Assembly: GCF_017968885.1 (NCBI RefSeq)
Contig: NZ_CP072913.1
Span: forward strand, 620,001 to 684,000
Length of the DNA: 64,000 bases
Reading direction: 5' to 3'
Origin: Pseudomonas sp. Tri1
GTDB taxonomy: Bacteria > Pseudomonadota > Gammaproteobacteria > Pseudomonadales > Pseudomonadaceae
Shown here: positions 27,888-36,948 of the stretch, piece after piece
Numbering within the stretch: the first letter of the stretch is position 1
Layout: every line of letters starts with the position of its first letter
Notes under the pieces: generated by a model
Database searches by the model: none
What the model saw: the letters and a program-made list of their open reading frames with translations, nothing else
Told to the model about the DNA's origin: nothing
Program-made: the position numbers and the translations under genes

Positions 27888-30374
27888 ATGCCTGACCTGC
27901 TTGACCGTTACCCGCTGACAACGGGCACCTATCATGAACTGCTGGACGACAGCGGCGCCGTGCGTACGCATTGGCGGCGGCTGTTCGACCAGTTGCAGCG
28001 CAGCACGCCGGCCCAGTTGGCCCAGCGCCAGGCGCTGCTGGCCCGGCAGATCCAGGAAAACGGCGTCACCTATAACGTCTATGCGGACCCGAAAGGGGCG
28101 GATCGGCCGTGGGAACTGGACCTGCTGCCCCACGTGATCGACGCGCAGGAGTGGAAGCAGCTGTCGGCCGGGATCGCCCAGCGCGCTCGCTTGCTCAATG
28201 CCGTGTTGGCCGACCTGTACGGGCCGCAGCGGCTGATCAGCGAAGGGCTGTTGCCGGCGGAGCTGGTGTTCGGTCACAACAATTTCCTTTGGCCGTGCCA
28301 GGGCATCGCGCCGCCGGACGGGATCTTCCTGCATTTGTATGCCGTGGATCTGGCGCGTACGCCCGATGGTCGCTGGTGGGTCACCGCAGATCGGACCCAG
28401 GCGCCTTCTGGGGCCGGTTATGCGTTGGAAAATCGCATGATCGTCTCGCGGGCCTTCCCCGACCTGTACCGCGACCTGAATGTACGGCACCTCTCCGGTT
28501 TCTTCCGCACCTTGCAGGAAACCCTTGCACGACAGGCGCCCAGCGATGGCGAGCCGCCGCTGGTGGTGCTGTTGACGCCAGGGCGGTTCAACGAAAGTTA
28601 TTTCGAACATCTTTACCTGGCGCGCCAGCTGGGTTATCCGCTGGTGGAAGGCGGTGACCTGACGGTTCGGGACGCTACGGTCTATCTCAAGACCCTCAGC
28701 GGGCTGCGGCGGGTCCACGCGATCATGCGTCGGCTCGACGACGATTTCTGCGACCCCCTGGAGTTGCGCACCGATTCGGCCTTGGGCGTGCCAGGCTTGC
28801 TGGAGGCGGTGCGCCAGGGCCGGGTGCTGGTGGCCAATGCCTTGGGCAGCGGCGTGCTGGAATCGCCGGGCCTCTTGGGGTTTCTGCCGAAGATCAACCA
28901 ATTTCTGTTCGGTGAGGAACTGCTGCTGCCGTCCATCGCCACTTGGTGGTGCGGTGAACCACCGGTGCTGGCCCAGGCCTTGGAGAAACTGCCGCAGTTG
29001 TTGATCAAGCCGGCGTTTCCTTCCCAAAGCTTCAGCCCGGTGTTGGGTCGTGACCTGAACGAGGCGCAGCGCGGTCAGTTGGCGGCGCGGATACAGGCAA
29101 GGCCCTATGCCTATGTCGCCCAGGAGCTGGCGCAACTGTCCCAGGCTCCGGTCTGGCAGGCCGAAGACGGTCACATCCAGCCTCGGGCCATTGGCATGCG
29201 CGTGTATGCCGTGTCCGGGAAGGATGACTATCGGGTGCTGTCGGGGGGCTTGACCCGCGTGGCCGCCGAGGCCGACGCTGAAGTGGTGTCGATGCAGCGC
29301 GGTGGCGCCAGCAAGGACACTTGGGTGCTGGGGGAGCAAGCGCCTGGCAGTGAGCAATGGACGGCCCAGCGAACCGTAGGTGTCCACGATCTGGTTCGGC
29401 GCGATCCGTACCTGCCTTCGCGGGTGGTGGAAAACCTGTTCTGGTTCGGTCGCTACTGTGAACGCTGCGACGACAGCGCGCGGCTGCTGCGGATCATGCT
29501 GGCGCGCTATGTCGATGGCGATGACCCTCAGGCCCTGGAATCGGCGGTGTCCCTGGGCGAAAGCCTGATGCTGCTGCCCGATGAGGGCGAACTGCCCGAG
29601 CGTCTGCTGGCGGCGTTGCTGGGCGAGGACTGGTCCTTCAGCCTGCGCTCCAACCTGCAACGCTTGCAGTGGGCGGCCTCGCAGGTTCGCGGCAAGCTGT
29701 CCCGGGAAAACTGGCAGGCGCTGGTGGAATTGCAGCGCGAAGCCATGGAATTGGAAACCGAGGAGCCGGATTTCGGCGAGCTGCTGGATTTCCTCAACCG
29801 ATTGGTGATGTCCCTGGCGGCGTTGTCCGGGTTTGCCCTGGATGACATGACTCGCGACGAGGGCTGGCGTTTCTTGATGATCGGTCGGCGCCTGGAGCGC
29901 CTGCAGTTTCTCAGCAGCAGCCTGGCCGCGTTTCTGCGGGGCGAAGCGGTGTTCGATCAGGCCGGGCTGGAATGGCTGCTGGAGCTGGGCAATAGCAGCA
30001 TCACCTACCGCTCGCGTTACCTGGCAGTCGCGCAATTGATCCCGGTGCTCGACCTGTTGCTGCTGGACGAACAGAACCCCCACGCAGTGCTCTTCCAGTT
30101 GAAACTGGTGACCCGCACCCTCAAGCGCCTGAACGATGATTTTGGCGCGCCGAAGGACATTGCGTTGCCGGAATTGGTGGCGCGTCTTTCACGCTTTGAC
30201 CTGCGCTGCCTGGAAAATCCGTTGTTCGGCGAGGCCAGCCTGCGCGCAGCCCTCGACGGGCTGGCCGATCTGTTACAGGAAGTGGCCGATGTCAGTGGCC
30301 AGGTTTCCGATCGCCTGGCCTTGCGTCATTTTGCCCACGTCGATGACGTCAGCCAGCGCACGGTGTCCGTCTGA
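27888..30374 (+). CDS. circularly permuted ATP-grasp fused to alpha-E domain
   Basis: The 828-residue protein joins a circularly permuted type 2 ATP-grasp domain (about residues 1-490, starting MPDLLDRYPLTTGTYHEL) to an alpha-E helical domain. The alpha-E domain opens near residue 505 with PSRVVENLFWFGRYCERCDD. In many genomes these two domains are separate adjacent genes; here they are one polypeptide. ATP-grasp enzymes typically make amide bonds through acyl phosphates. The ATG at 27888 is chosen over an upstream TTG at 27867. The stop overlaps the following transglutaminase start by one base. Confidence 0.92.
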   Translation: MPDLLDRYPLTTGTYHELLDDSGAVRTHWRRLFDQLQRSTPAQLAQRQALLARQIQENGVTYNVYADPKGADRPWELDLLPHVIDAQEWKQLSAGIAQRARLLNAVLADLYGPQRLISEGLLPAELVFGHNNFLWPCQGIAPPDGIFLHLYAVDLARTPDGRWWVTADRTQAPSGAGYALENRMIVSRAFPDLYRDLNVRHLSGFFRTLQETLARQAPSDGEPPLVVLLTPGRFNESYFEHLYLARQLGYPLVEGGDLTVRDATVYLKTLSGLRRVHAIMRRLDDDFCDPLELRTDSALGVPGLLEAVRQGRVLVANALGSGVLESPGLLGFLPKINQFLFGEELLLPSIATWWCGEPPVLAQALEKLPQLLIKPAFPSQSFSPVLGRDLNEAQRGQLAARIQARPYAYVAQELAQLSQAPVWQAEDGHIQPRAIGMRVYAVSGKDDYRVLSGGLTRVAAEADAEVVSMQRGGASKDTWVLGEQAPGSEQWTAQRTVGVHDLVRRDPYLPSRVVENLFWFGRYCERCDDSARLLRIMLARYVDGDDPQALESAVSLGESLMLLPDEGELPERLLAALLGEDWSFSLRSNLQRLQWAASQVRGKLSRENWQALVELQREAMELETEEPDFGELLDFLNRLVMSLAALSGFALDDMTRDEGWRFLMIGRRLERLQFLSSSLAAFLRGEAVFDQAGLEWLLELGNSSITYRSRYLAVAQLIPVLDLLLLDEQNPHAVLFQLKLVTRTLKRLNDDFGAPKDIALPELVARLSRFDLRCLENPLFGEASLRAALDGLADLLQEVADVSGQVSDRLALRHFAHVDDVSQRTVSV

Positions 30375-31267
30375 TGAACGCTCGCTACCAGATCCTCCAC
30401 GACACGCATTATCACTACGACAGCCCGGTATCCCTGGCCCAGCAGCTTGCCCACCTGTGGCCGCGGCCCTGTGACTGGCAGCGTTGCACCGAGCAGCAGT
30501 TGTTGATCAGTCCGGAGCCGACCACCCGTCGCGATGAGCAGGATGTGTTTGGCAATCCGCTGACGCGCCTGGCCTTTGAACGACCCCATGACGAGTTGCT
30601 GGTCAATGCCCGCCTGAGCGTCGAGGTGCTGGCTCGCCCTGTACTGGATTTCAACCTGTCCCCCACCTGGGAGTCGACCTGCAACGCCTTGACCTACAGC
30701 GGCCGCCCTCTTGCGGCGCCGCTGCTGGATGCATGCCGCTACCGTTTCGAGTCGCCCTATGTTCACCTCAAGCGTAGCTTCGTCGAGTTTTCCGAAAGTT
30801 GCTTCCCGCCGGGGCGCCCGTTGATGCTGGGTGTCCGGGCACTGATGGAAAAGATTTTCGAGGAGTTCACCTTCGATGCCGAGGCGACCCAGGTGGCGAC
30901 GCCGCTGGTGGAGGTGCTGGAGCGGCGACGGGGCGTGTGCCAGGACTTCGCCCACCTGATGCTGGCCTGCGTGCGCTCGCGTGGGCTGGCGGCACGCTAC
31001 GTGAGTGGATACCTGCTGACCCAGCCACCGCCCGGCCAACCCCGGCTGATTGGCGCCGATGCGTCCCACGCCTGGGTCTCGGTGTTTTGCCCACTGTTGG
31101 GTTGGGTGGACTTCGATCCGACCAACAACGTACAGCCAGCCCTGGAGCACATCACCCTGGCCTGGGGCCGGGATTTTTCCGATGTGTCGCCGCTACGGGG
31201 GGTGATCCTGGGGGGCGGCAGCCATGATCCCGAGGTGCGGGTGACGGTGATGCCGTTGGAGTCATGA
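30374..31267 (+). CDS. transglutaminase family protein
   Basis: The 297-residue protein has an N-terminal Bact_transglu_N domain (QILHDTHYHYDSPVSLAQQL) and a transglutaminase-like core. The catalytic residues are Cys189 (RRGVCQDFAHLML), His232 (DASHAWVSVF) and Asp248 (WVDFDPTNN). These bacterial proteins are more often peptidases or amide-bond hydrolases than cross-linkers. Its TGATG overlap with the ATP-grasp gene ties the two together. It is the third and last gene of the operon. A REPIN follows 10 bp after the stop. Confidence 0.93.
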   Translation: MNARYQILHDTHYHYDSPVSLAQQLAHLWPRPCDWQRCTEQQLLISPEPTTRRDEQDVFGNPLTRLAFERPHDELLVNARLSVEVLARPVLDFNLSPTWESTCNALTYSGRPLAAPLLDACRYRFESPYVHLKRSFVEFSESCFPPGRPLMLGVRALMEKIFEEFTFDAEATQVATPLVEVLERRRGVCQDFAHLMLACVRSRGLAARYVSGYLLTQPPPGQPRLIGADASHAWVSVFCPLLGWVDFDPTNNVQPALEHITLAWGRDFSDVSPLRGVILGGGSHDPEVRVTVMPLES

Positions 31268-31277
31268 ACCGATTCCT

Positions 31278-31367
31278 TGTGGGAGCGAGCCTGCTCGCGA
31301 TAGCGGATGAACAGTCGTATTGAAGCTGGCTGAACTAACGCCATCGCGAGCAAGCTCGTTCCCACAG
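31278..31367. repeat. REPIN (inverted REP pair)
   Basis: TGTGGGAGCGAGCCTGCTCG at the left and GCGAGCAAGCTCGTTCCCAC at the right flank about 45 bp. It lies just 3' of the transglutaminase operon. Confidence 0.87.
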
Positions 31368-31399
31368 GTTGTGTGTCGTATTGATAATGAGGTTTCCCC

Positions 31400-31777
31400 A
31401 TGTTCCCGGTGTCCATCAAAGGCGTGCTGCAATCCCCCGAGGGCCTGGTCGTGCTGATGCTCAACGAGCGGGATGAATGGGAGTTGCCCGGCGGACGGAT
31501 CGAGCTGGGCGAAACGGCGTCGCAGTGCCTGGCACGGGAGATCGACGAGGAACTGGCCGTTGAAGTAAGCGTGGGGGAGCCGTTGGATTCGTACTTGTTC
31601 GAGGTCATTCCCGGCAAGCATGTCTTTATTTCCACTTACCGCTGCCAATTACTGGGCGGGTTCGTGCCGACGGTCAGTCATGAGCATAAGGAAATCGGGC
31701 TGTTCGAGCCGGGCCAATTGCCGGCCAATCTGCCAGTGGGTTATCGCGCGTCGATTATCAAGGCGTTGGGGTTGTGA
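31400..31777 (+). CDS. NUDIX hydrolase
   Basis: The 125-residue protein carries a full Nudix box, GGRIELGETASQCLAREIDE followed by EL, near residues 31-53 (GX5EX7REUXEE pattern). Such enzymes hydrolyse nucleoside diphosphates linked to other groups; the substrate cannot be told from sequence alone. The ATG at 31400 follows TGAGGTT. It stands alone, 3' of a REPIN and convergent with the small minus-strand gene at 31850. Confidence 0.9.
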   Translation: MFPVSIKGVLQSPEGLVVLMLNERDEWELPGGRIELGETASQCLAREIDEELAVEVSVGEPLDSYLFEVIPGKHVFISTYRCQLLGGFVPTVSHEHKEIGLFEPGQLPANLPVGYRASIIKALGL

Positions 31778-31849
31778 GGGCCGGCAGCGGGGCTGCCGAC
31801 CCTGGACACAAACCGTAGGGCCGGATTACATCACCGGGCCCGGAGGGGC

Positions 31850-32041
31850 TCAGGCGTCGGGCGCCTGGTCTTTCGGTGCGTCAACGTGCTCTTCTGGCGT
31901 CACTTCGCCTTCGGTATCCGGGGTCAGTGCTGCTGCTTCCTCTTCAGCTGTAGCTTTCTTGCGCTGAAGCTTTTCCTCTTTCTTCTGCTCCTTGGCCAAG
32001 TCTCTCTGACGTTTGGCGAAGGAATAATTGGGTTTAGCCAT
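31850..32041 (-). CDS. small charged Pseudomonas protein of unknown function
   Basis: The 63-residue protein is very hydrophilic. It starts MAKPNYSFAKRQRDLAKEQK, continues with a Lys/Glu-rich predicted helix and ends in an acidic Pro/Glu tail (TPEEHVDAPKDQAPDA). The GAGGA ribosome site on the minus strand supports the ATG at 32041 over longer open-frame starts. It lies 68 bp downstream of the LOG gene on the same strand. I know this N-terminal pattern as a conserved small hypothetical in pseudomonads and can assign no function. Confidence 0.8.
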   Translation of the reverse strand: MAKPNYSFAKRQRDLAKEQKKEEKLQRKKATAEEEAAALTPDTEGEVTPEEHVDAPKDQAPDA

Positions 32042-32109
32042 GGGCGATCCTCTGGGGTCGAAGGTGAGGTTGAGCGGCGCGTATTCTGCCCTGTATCGGG
32101 GTCGAGCCG

Positions 32110-32697
32110 TTAGCTGGGTTTTTGCTCGGCCCACTTTGGCTGCACCGAGGGCTGCCATTCGTCCAGTGCATCGAGCAGGTTTTGCGGTGATTCGCTCACT
32201 TGCAGCATGTCACGATGTGGCGCACGGACGAAGCCTTCACCGACGATATGATCGAGAAAACCGGTGAGTTTGCTGTAGAACCCGTTCACCTCCAGCAACC
32301 CCAGTGGCTTGCCGTGGTAGCCGAGCTGCCCCCAGGTCCAGACTTCGAACAACTCCTCCAGCGTGCCGAGGCCACCGGGCAGGGCGATGAAGGCATCGCT
32401 CAATTCGGCCATGCGCGCCTTGCGGGCATGCATGCCGTCCACCACTTCCAGGCGGGTCAGGCCGCTGTGGCCGATTTCCTTGTCTTTGAGGCTTTGCGGG
32501 ATGATGCCGATGACTTCGCCGCCGGCCGCCAAGGCCGCGTCGGCGACGATGCCCATCAGGCCCACGGCACCACCGCCGTAGACCAGGGTAAGATTTCGCT
32601 CCGCCAGCGCTCGCCCCAGGGCCTGCGCCGCTTCACGGTAGGCGGGGTGGCTGCCGGTGCTGGCGCCGCAAAATACACAAACAGACGCTATGGACAT
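32110..32697 (-). CDS. LOG family protein (cytokinin riboside 5'-monophosphate phosphoribohydrolase type)
   Basis: The 195-residue protein has the LOG signature [14 protein letters not shown] near residue 106 and the Rossmann start VCVFCGAS and [13 protein letters not shown] enzymes release free bases from nucleoside monophosphates by cleaving the N-glycosidic bond. In bacteria the true substrate is often AMP-like or unknown. It may be transcribed with the downstream 63-residue gene. Confidence 0.92.
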   Translation of the reverse strand: MSIASVCVFCGASTGSHPAYREAAQALGRALAERNLTLVYGGGAVGLMGIVADAALAAGGEVIGIIPQSLKDKEIGHSGLTRLEVVDGMHARKARMAELSDAFIALPGGLGTLEELFEVWTWGQLGYHGKPLGLLEVNGFYSKLTGFLDHIVGEGFVRAPHRDMLQVSESPQNLLDALDEWQPSVQPKWAEQKPS

Positions 32698-32758
32698 GCT
32701 TTACTCCATGATCGGTAACCGATCCAGAGTAAAGCCTGGCCTGGGTTGCGCAAAGCGA

Positions 32759-32848
32759 TTAAACCTCGCGTTGGGTTTTTTCGTAGGTGCCACTGGCGCC
32801 GCAGGCATAGGCGGCAAGCAAGCTGCACAACAGGCTGTTGAGGTTCAT
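32759..32848 (-). CDS. possible 29-residue small protein
   Basis: A short minus-strand frame reads MNLNSLLCSLLAAYACGASG and ends TYEKTQREV. It is preceded by GGAGCG eight bases before the ATG. The hydrophobic start with two cysteines resembles a lipoprotein-like or membrane microprotein. It fills the gap between the LOG gene and azurin. No homologue is recognised, so it remains tentative. Confidence 0.3.
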   Translation of the reverse strand: MNLNSLLCSLLAAYACGASGTYEKTQREV

Positions 32849-32953
32849 GATGGGCGCTCCAGAGAGGTGATGGGGCCAATCATAGAGAGGTGTCATACCT
32901 CTGGCTGGTTGATTGTGTCCATCAGGCTGATAGCCTTAAGTTGTATACAATCT

Positions 32954-32967
32954 TTGATTCAGGTCAT
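32954..32967 (+). promoter_or_regulatory. weak ANR/FNR-like box upstream of azurin
   Basis: TTGATTCAGGTCAT resembles TTGAT-N4-ATCAA with an exact left half and three of five bases in the right half. It is 73 bp before the azurin start. Azurin is under ANR control in P. aeruginosa, which makes the site plausible, but the match is imperfect. Confidence 0.4.
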
Positions 32968-33039
32968 AGGAACTTGTCTCAAATTCAGGCAGTCTTCCCC
33001 TTTGACGGAATTTTGTTAACCATGCCTTGGAGATTCACG

Positions 33040-33486
33040 ATGTTTGCCAAACTTGTTGCAGTATCCCTGTTGACGCTGGCCAGCAGCCAACTGATGGCAG
33101 CGGAGTGCAAGACCACCATCGACTCGACCGACCAGATGTCCTTCAACACCAAGGCCATCGAGATCGACAAGAGCTGCAAGACCTTCACCGTTGAGCTGAC
33201 GCATTCGGGCAGCCTGCCGAAAAACGTCATGGGCCATAACTGGGTGCTGAGCAAAGAGGCTGACATGCAGCCGATCGCCACCGATGGTTTGGCCGCTGGC
33301 GTCGACAAGAACTACCTGAAAGAAGGTGATGCTCGCATCATCGCCCACACCAAAATCATTGGTGCCGGGGAGAAAGACTCGGTGACTTTCGACGTATCGA
33401 AACTCGATGCCGCTGAAAAATACGGTTTCTTCTGCTCGTTCCCAGGCCACATCTCGATGATGAAAGGCACCGTTACCCTGAAGTAA
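33040..33486 (+). CDS. azu: azurin
   Basis: Azurin is a periplasmic type 1 copper electron carrier. The 148-residue precursor has a 20-residue signal peptide ending QLMA, giving a 128-residue mature protein starting [15 protein letters not shown]. The copper ligands are in place: His46 (MGHNW), Cys112 and His117 ([10 protein letters not shown]) and Met121. The Cys3/Cys26 disulfide pair is also present. The ATG at 33040 has GGAG seven bases upstream; an in-frame ATG at 33022 lacks one. A strong terminator follows. Confidence 0.97.
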   Translation: MFAKLVAVSLLTLASSQLMAAECKTTIDSTDQMSFNTKAIEIDKSCKTFTVELTHSGSLPKNVMGHNWVLSKEADMQPIATDGLAAGVDKNYLKEGDARIIAHTKIIGAGEKDSVTFDVSKLDAAEKYGFFCSFPGHISMMKGTVTLK

Positions 33487-33500
33487 TCCGCTTCAGGCAC

Positions 33501-33534
33501 AAAAAAAGCGCCCCCGTGCAGGGCGCTTTTTTTG
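33501..33534. terminator. bidirectional terminator between azurin and nadE
   Basis: AAAAAAAGCGCCC...GGGCGCTTTTTTT has A and T tracts on both sides. It can end azurin transcription on the plus strand and nadE transcription on the minus strand. Confidence 0.92.
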
Positions 33535-33557
33535 TGTCCGGCAATAACCGCACCTCC

Positions 33558-33637
33558 TGCGGGAGCGAGCTTCATCTGACACAAATTCTGTGTTTGATGA
33601 AGACCCCTGTGGGAGCGAGCTTGCTCGCGATGGCGCC
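33558..33637. repeat. REP element with a truncated partner
   Basis: A full REP (TGTGGGAGCGAGCTTGCTCG, 33608) is preceded by a shortened copy (TGCGGGAGCGAGCTT, 33558) in the same orientation. It lies 3' of nadE. Confidence 0.8.
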
Positions 33638-33656
33638 AGTTCAGGCACCTTCGAAG

Positions 33657-34484
33657 TTACGGCGCGTAGGGCATCACCCGCTTGTGCTCGGTCTTGCGAT
33701 AGGTTTCGCAAATGATCTTGAACGCCTCGTCCCGCACCGGCTTGCCGTGCAGGAACGCGTCGATCTCGGCATAGGTCACGCCGTGGGAGGCTTCGTCCGG
33801 CTTGCCTGGCGACAGGTCTTCGAGATCGGCGGTCGGGATTTTTTCCACCAGCGATTCCGGCGCGCCAAAGTCACGGGCGATGGCCCGGACCTGGTTTTTC
33901 ACCAGGCCGCTCAACGGCGCCAGGTCGCAGGCGCCGTCGCCGAACTTGGTGAAGAAGCCCATCACCGCTTCGGCCGCGTGGTCGGTGCCGATCACCAGGC
34001 CCTGCTCGGTCCCCGCGATGGTGTATTGCGCCACCATGCGCATCCGCGCCTTGGTGTTGCCCAGCACGAAGTCCCGCGAGACCGCCGCCTTGCCTTCGAA
34101 TGCCGCGACTTGCTCGGCCAAGGCCTTGACCGCCGGACCGATGTTGACGGTATGGCGCTCGTCGGGGTCGATGAAGTCCACACAGGCTTGTGCCTCATGC
34201 TCGTCGAACTGGGTTTCGTACGGCAGGCGCACGGCGATGAACTTGTAGGCCGCGTTACCGGTTTTTTCCCGCAGCTCGCGCATGGCACGCTGGGCCAGCA
34301 GACCGGCGGTCAACGAGTCGACCCCGCCACTGATGCCCAGGACGAGGGACTTGAGCCCGGAGTTGACCAGGCAATCCTGAATAAAGCTCACCCGGCGGGC
34401 GATTTCGGCCTTGAGGGCGGCGTCATCGGTGAACGGTGGCTGGACCTTGAGCTGTTCAGCAATCTCACGCTGTACGGCTTGCAT
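33657..34484 (-). CDS. nadE: ammonia-dependent NAD+ synthetase
   Basis: NadE makes NAD+ from nicotinate adenine dinucleotide, ATP and ammonia. The 275-residue protein has the ATP pyrophosphatase P-loop [16 protein letters not shown] near residue 45 and [22 protein letters not shown] near residue 172. It lacks the glutaminase domain of long-form NadE, so it is the ammonia-using type. The ATG at 34484 follows AAGGAGTG and begins five bases after the pncB stop; the two are clearly one operon. The open frame upstream inside pncB is not used. Confidence 0.96.
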   Translation of the reverse strand: MQAVQREIAEQLKVQPPFTDDAALKAEIARRVSFIQDCLVNSGLKSLVLGISGGVDSLTAGLLAQRAMRELREKTGNAAYKFIAVRLPYETQFDEHEAQACVDFIDPDERHTVNIGPAVKALAEQVAAFEGKAAVSRDFVLGNTKARMRMVAQYTIAGTEQGLVIGTDHAAEAVMGFFTKFGDGACDLAPLSGLVKNQVRAIARDFGAPESLVEKIPTADLEDLSPGKPDEASHGVTYAEIDAFLHGKPVRDEAFKIICETYRKTEHKRVMPYAP

Positions 34485-34488
34485 GAAT

Positions 34489-35715
34489 TCACTCCTTGCT
34501 TGATATGTCAGAAAGGGCGGCAGGTACTTGGAAAACGTGTCGCATGTAGGCGACGAAATTCGGGTCTTTGCAGTGGGTCTTGCCGGGCTCGTCTGAAATC
34601 TTGGCCACGGGTTGCCCGTCACAGCTGATCATTTTAAGCACGATGCTCATCGGCTCTACACCTGGAATGTCACAAGTCAGGTTGGTACCAATACCGAAGC
34701 TGACATTAATGCGACCACGCAACGCCCGAAAAATCTCCAGGCATTTGGGCAATGTCAGGCTATCGGAGAACACCAGGGTCTTGCTCATCGGGTCGATGCC
34801 GAGCTTGTGATAGTGAACGATGGCTTTTTCGGCCCAGATCACCGGATCACCGGAGTCATGGCGCAAGCCGTCGAACAGCTTGGCGAAGAACAGATCGAAG
34901 TCCTTCAGGAACGCGTCCATGGTGATGCAGTCGGTCAGCGCGATCCCCAGCAGGCCCCGATACTCGCGCACCCAGCAATCGAGGGCGGCGATCTGGCTGT
35001 CGATCAGCCGCGGGCCCAGTTGTTGGTGGGCCATGATCCATTCATGGGCCATGGTGCCCAGGGGTTTCATATCCAGCTCTCGGGACAGGTGCACGTTGCT
35101 GGTGCCGACGAAACGTCCGGGGAAGTCGTGCTTGAGCACATTCACGACTTCTTCCTGGACGCGGTAAGAAAACCGACGGCGGGTGCCGAAGTCGGCGACT
35201 TGCAGTTCGGCCAATTCGTCGGTACTGGCGTTGGCCGTCAGCCAGTCGAACTTGCGATACAACTGTTCCCGCGCCTGCTCCAGGACAACTTCACGGTAGC
35301 GATAGCGGTTGCGTACTTCGCTGACAATGGCCAGCAACGGCACTTCGAACAGAATCACATGCAACCACGGCCCGCGCAGGCGGATAAACAGCTCGCCATT
35401 GTCGATGCCGGTGTGGACGTAGCGCAGGTTGAAGCGAAACAGGCCTAGGAAACGCAGGAAGTCCGGCTTCAGAAAGCTGATGCGTTCCAGGAAGCCCAAC
35501 TGGTCGGCGCTCAGGCTCAGCTCGGCCAGGCGTTCGATCTGGAAGCGGATCTCCGCCAGATACGGTCGCAAGTCCTCGCTGTTGCGGCAGCGAAACTCCC
35601 ATTCGACTTCGACGTTGGGGTAGTTGTGCAGCACCGCCTGCATCATCGTCAGTTTGTAGAAGTCGGTGTCGAGCAGGTTCTGCACGATACGATCGGCAAA
35701 CACACTCTCGCTCAT
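34489..35715 (-). CDS. pncB: nicotinate phosphoribosyltransferase
   Basis: PncB makes nicotinate mononucleotide from nicotinate and PRPP in NAD salvage. The 408-residue protein begins with the [17 protein letters not shown] motif. It contains [12 protein letters not shown], with the histidine phosphorylated in this family, near residue 225. [10 protein letters not shown] lies near residue 283 and [12 protein letters not shown] near 340. It is first in a pncB-nadE operon, so successive NAD salvage steps are encoded together. Confidence 0.96.
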   Translation of the reverse strand: MSESVFADRIVQNLLDTDFYKLTMMQAVLHNYPNVEVEWEFRCRNSEDLRPYLAEIRFQIERLAELSLSADQLGFLERISFLKPDFLRFLGLFRFNLRYVHTGIDNGELFIRLRGPWLHVILFEVPLLAIVSEVRNRYRYREVVLEQAREQLYRKFDWLTANASTDELAELQVADFGTRRRFSYRVQEEVVNVLKHDFPGRFVGTSNVHLSRELDMKPLGTMAHEWIMAHQQLGPRLIDSQIAALDCWVREYRGLLGIALTDCITMDAFLKDFDLFFAKLFDGLRHDSGDPVIWAEKAIVHYHKLGIDPMSKTLVFSDSLTLPKCLEIFRALRGRINVSFGIGTNLTCDIPGVEPMSIVLKMISCDGQPVAKISDEPGKTHCKDPNFVAYMRHVFQVPAALSDISSKE

Positions 35716-35859
35716 AACGGGAATCTCCAGACAGGCCGCTGCGGTGGGCAGCGGGGTGCAGCGGTTGTGTTGAGGGGGTTAGTGGCGCATATCACTCATG
35801 ATGATTGCCAGTTTTTTTTGGTCACTGGGGCTTTTTTGGCAAAGAGAGTTCTCTGTGGC

Positions 35860-36771
35860 TTATTGCTGCGGTGTATCCGCGCTCTCGATCTGCTCCAACA
35901 TCCACTCCACGAAAAGCCGCACTTTGGGCACTTCCGCCGAGTGCTCGGGGTAGGCCAGGTAATAAGCATTGGTGCTTGGCATCGCATGCTGCCAGGGGAT
36001 GATCAGTTTGCCGTCGGCCAGTTCTTCTTCCACCAGGAACTTCGGCAGCAGGGCGACGCCGCAGCCGACCTGGGCGGCACGGATGCACATGTAGAAGGTC
36101 TCGAAGCGTGGCCCGTGGTAGCTGTGTTCGGTGTGGTAGCCCTGGCTGTCGAACCAATCGTGCCAGGCTTGGGGGCGCGAGGCATTTTGCAACAGCACCA
36201 GGTCGGCCAGTTGGGTCGGGTCGGTGAAGGGCTGGTCCGGCAGGCTGCCCGGCGCGCAGACCGGCACCAGCTCTTCGCCGAACAGCTTCAGCGATTCGGT
36301 GCCGGCCCGCGAGCCTTGGCCGAAGTAGAACGCCAGGTCGCTGCGCCCTTGCAGCAAGTCGTCGGCTTCCTGCTCGCTGCACAGATCCAGATGAATCGTC
36401 GGATGCCGCAGGCGCCAGCCCTTCAGGCGCGGGACCAGCCAGCGCGCACCGAAGGTTGGTGGCGTAGATACTCGCAGGACTTCGGTGTCGCCACCGTAGG
36501 AACGCAGGTAGTGAGTGGACATTTCTACCTGTGTGAGGATTTTTCGCACCTCTGCCAAGTACAAATCCCCTGCTGGTGTCAGCTGCAAACGGCGGCGCAC
36601 GCGCCGGAACAGCAGGTGCTGCAGCAATTCTTCCAGTTGCGCGACCTGTTTGCTGACAGCGCTCTGGGTCAGGTTCAGCTCTTCGGCGGCGCGGGTGAAG
36701 CTCAGGTGACGGGTCACCGCTTCAAAGCACTGCAGCGCCGTGATCGACGGCAGGTAGCGTTTATTGAGCAT
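35860..36771 (-). CDS. LysR family regulator divergent from amaB
   Basis: This 303-residue LysR-type regulator has an N-terminal winged helix (LQCFEAVTRHLSFTRAAEEL, then LTQSAVSKQVAQLE). Its effector domain is of the GcvA-like subgroup. It is divergent from amaB across 177 bp and so probably controls lysine/pipecolate catabolism. In P. putida a LysR gene occupies the same place next to amaB. The effector is unknown. Confidence 0.92.
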   Translation of the reverse strand: MLNKRYLPSITALQCFEAVTRHLSFTRAAEELNLTQSAVSKQVAQLEELLQHLLFRRVRRRLQLTPAGDLYLAEVRKILTQVEMSTHYLRSYGGDTEVLRVSTPPTFGARWLVPRLKGWRLRHPTIHLDLCSEQEADDLLQGRSDLAFYFGQGSRAGTESLKLFGEELVPVCAPGSLPDQPFTDPTQLADLVLLQNASRPQAWHDWFDSQGYHTEHSYHGPRFETFYMCIRAAQVGCGVALLPKFLVEEELADGKLIIPWQHAMPSTNAYYLAYPEHSAEVPKVRLFVEWMLEQIESADTPQQ

Positions 36772-36948
36772 GATGAGGCCTTATTTCTTGTCGCTCTGCT
36801 TATCTGGGGAGGGGCAGCATGAATAAACGGAATGATATCTCGCTTAAAGGTCGTTTGTTGGCAAGACTCAGGCCAGCTACAACTACAGGTCTGATCAGCC
36901 GTGATCGTCCGGCTGCCAATCCTTTGTCTTTCGTTTGAGGAAATCCCC

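Noticed and set aside
27864..30083. 739-codon minus-strand open frame opposite the ATP-grasp gene
   Set aside because: It is a shadow of the ATP-grasp/alpha-E coding sequence, with no recognisable domains of its own.
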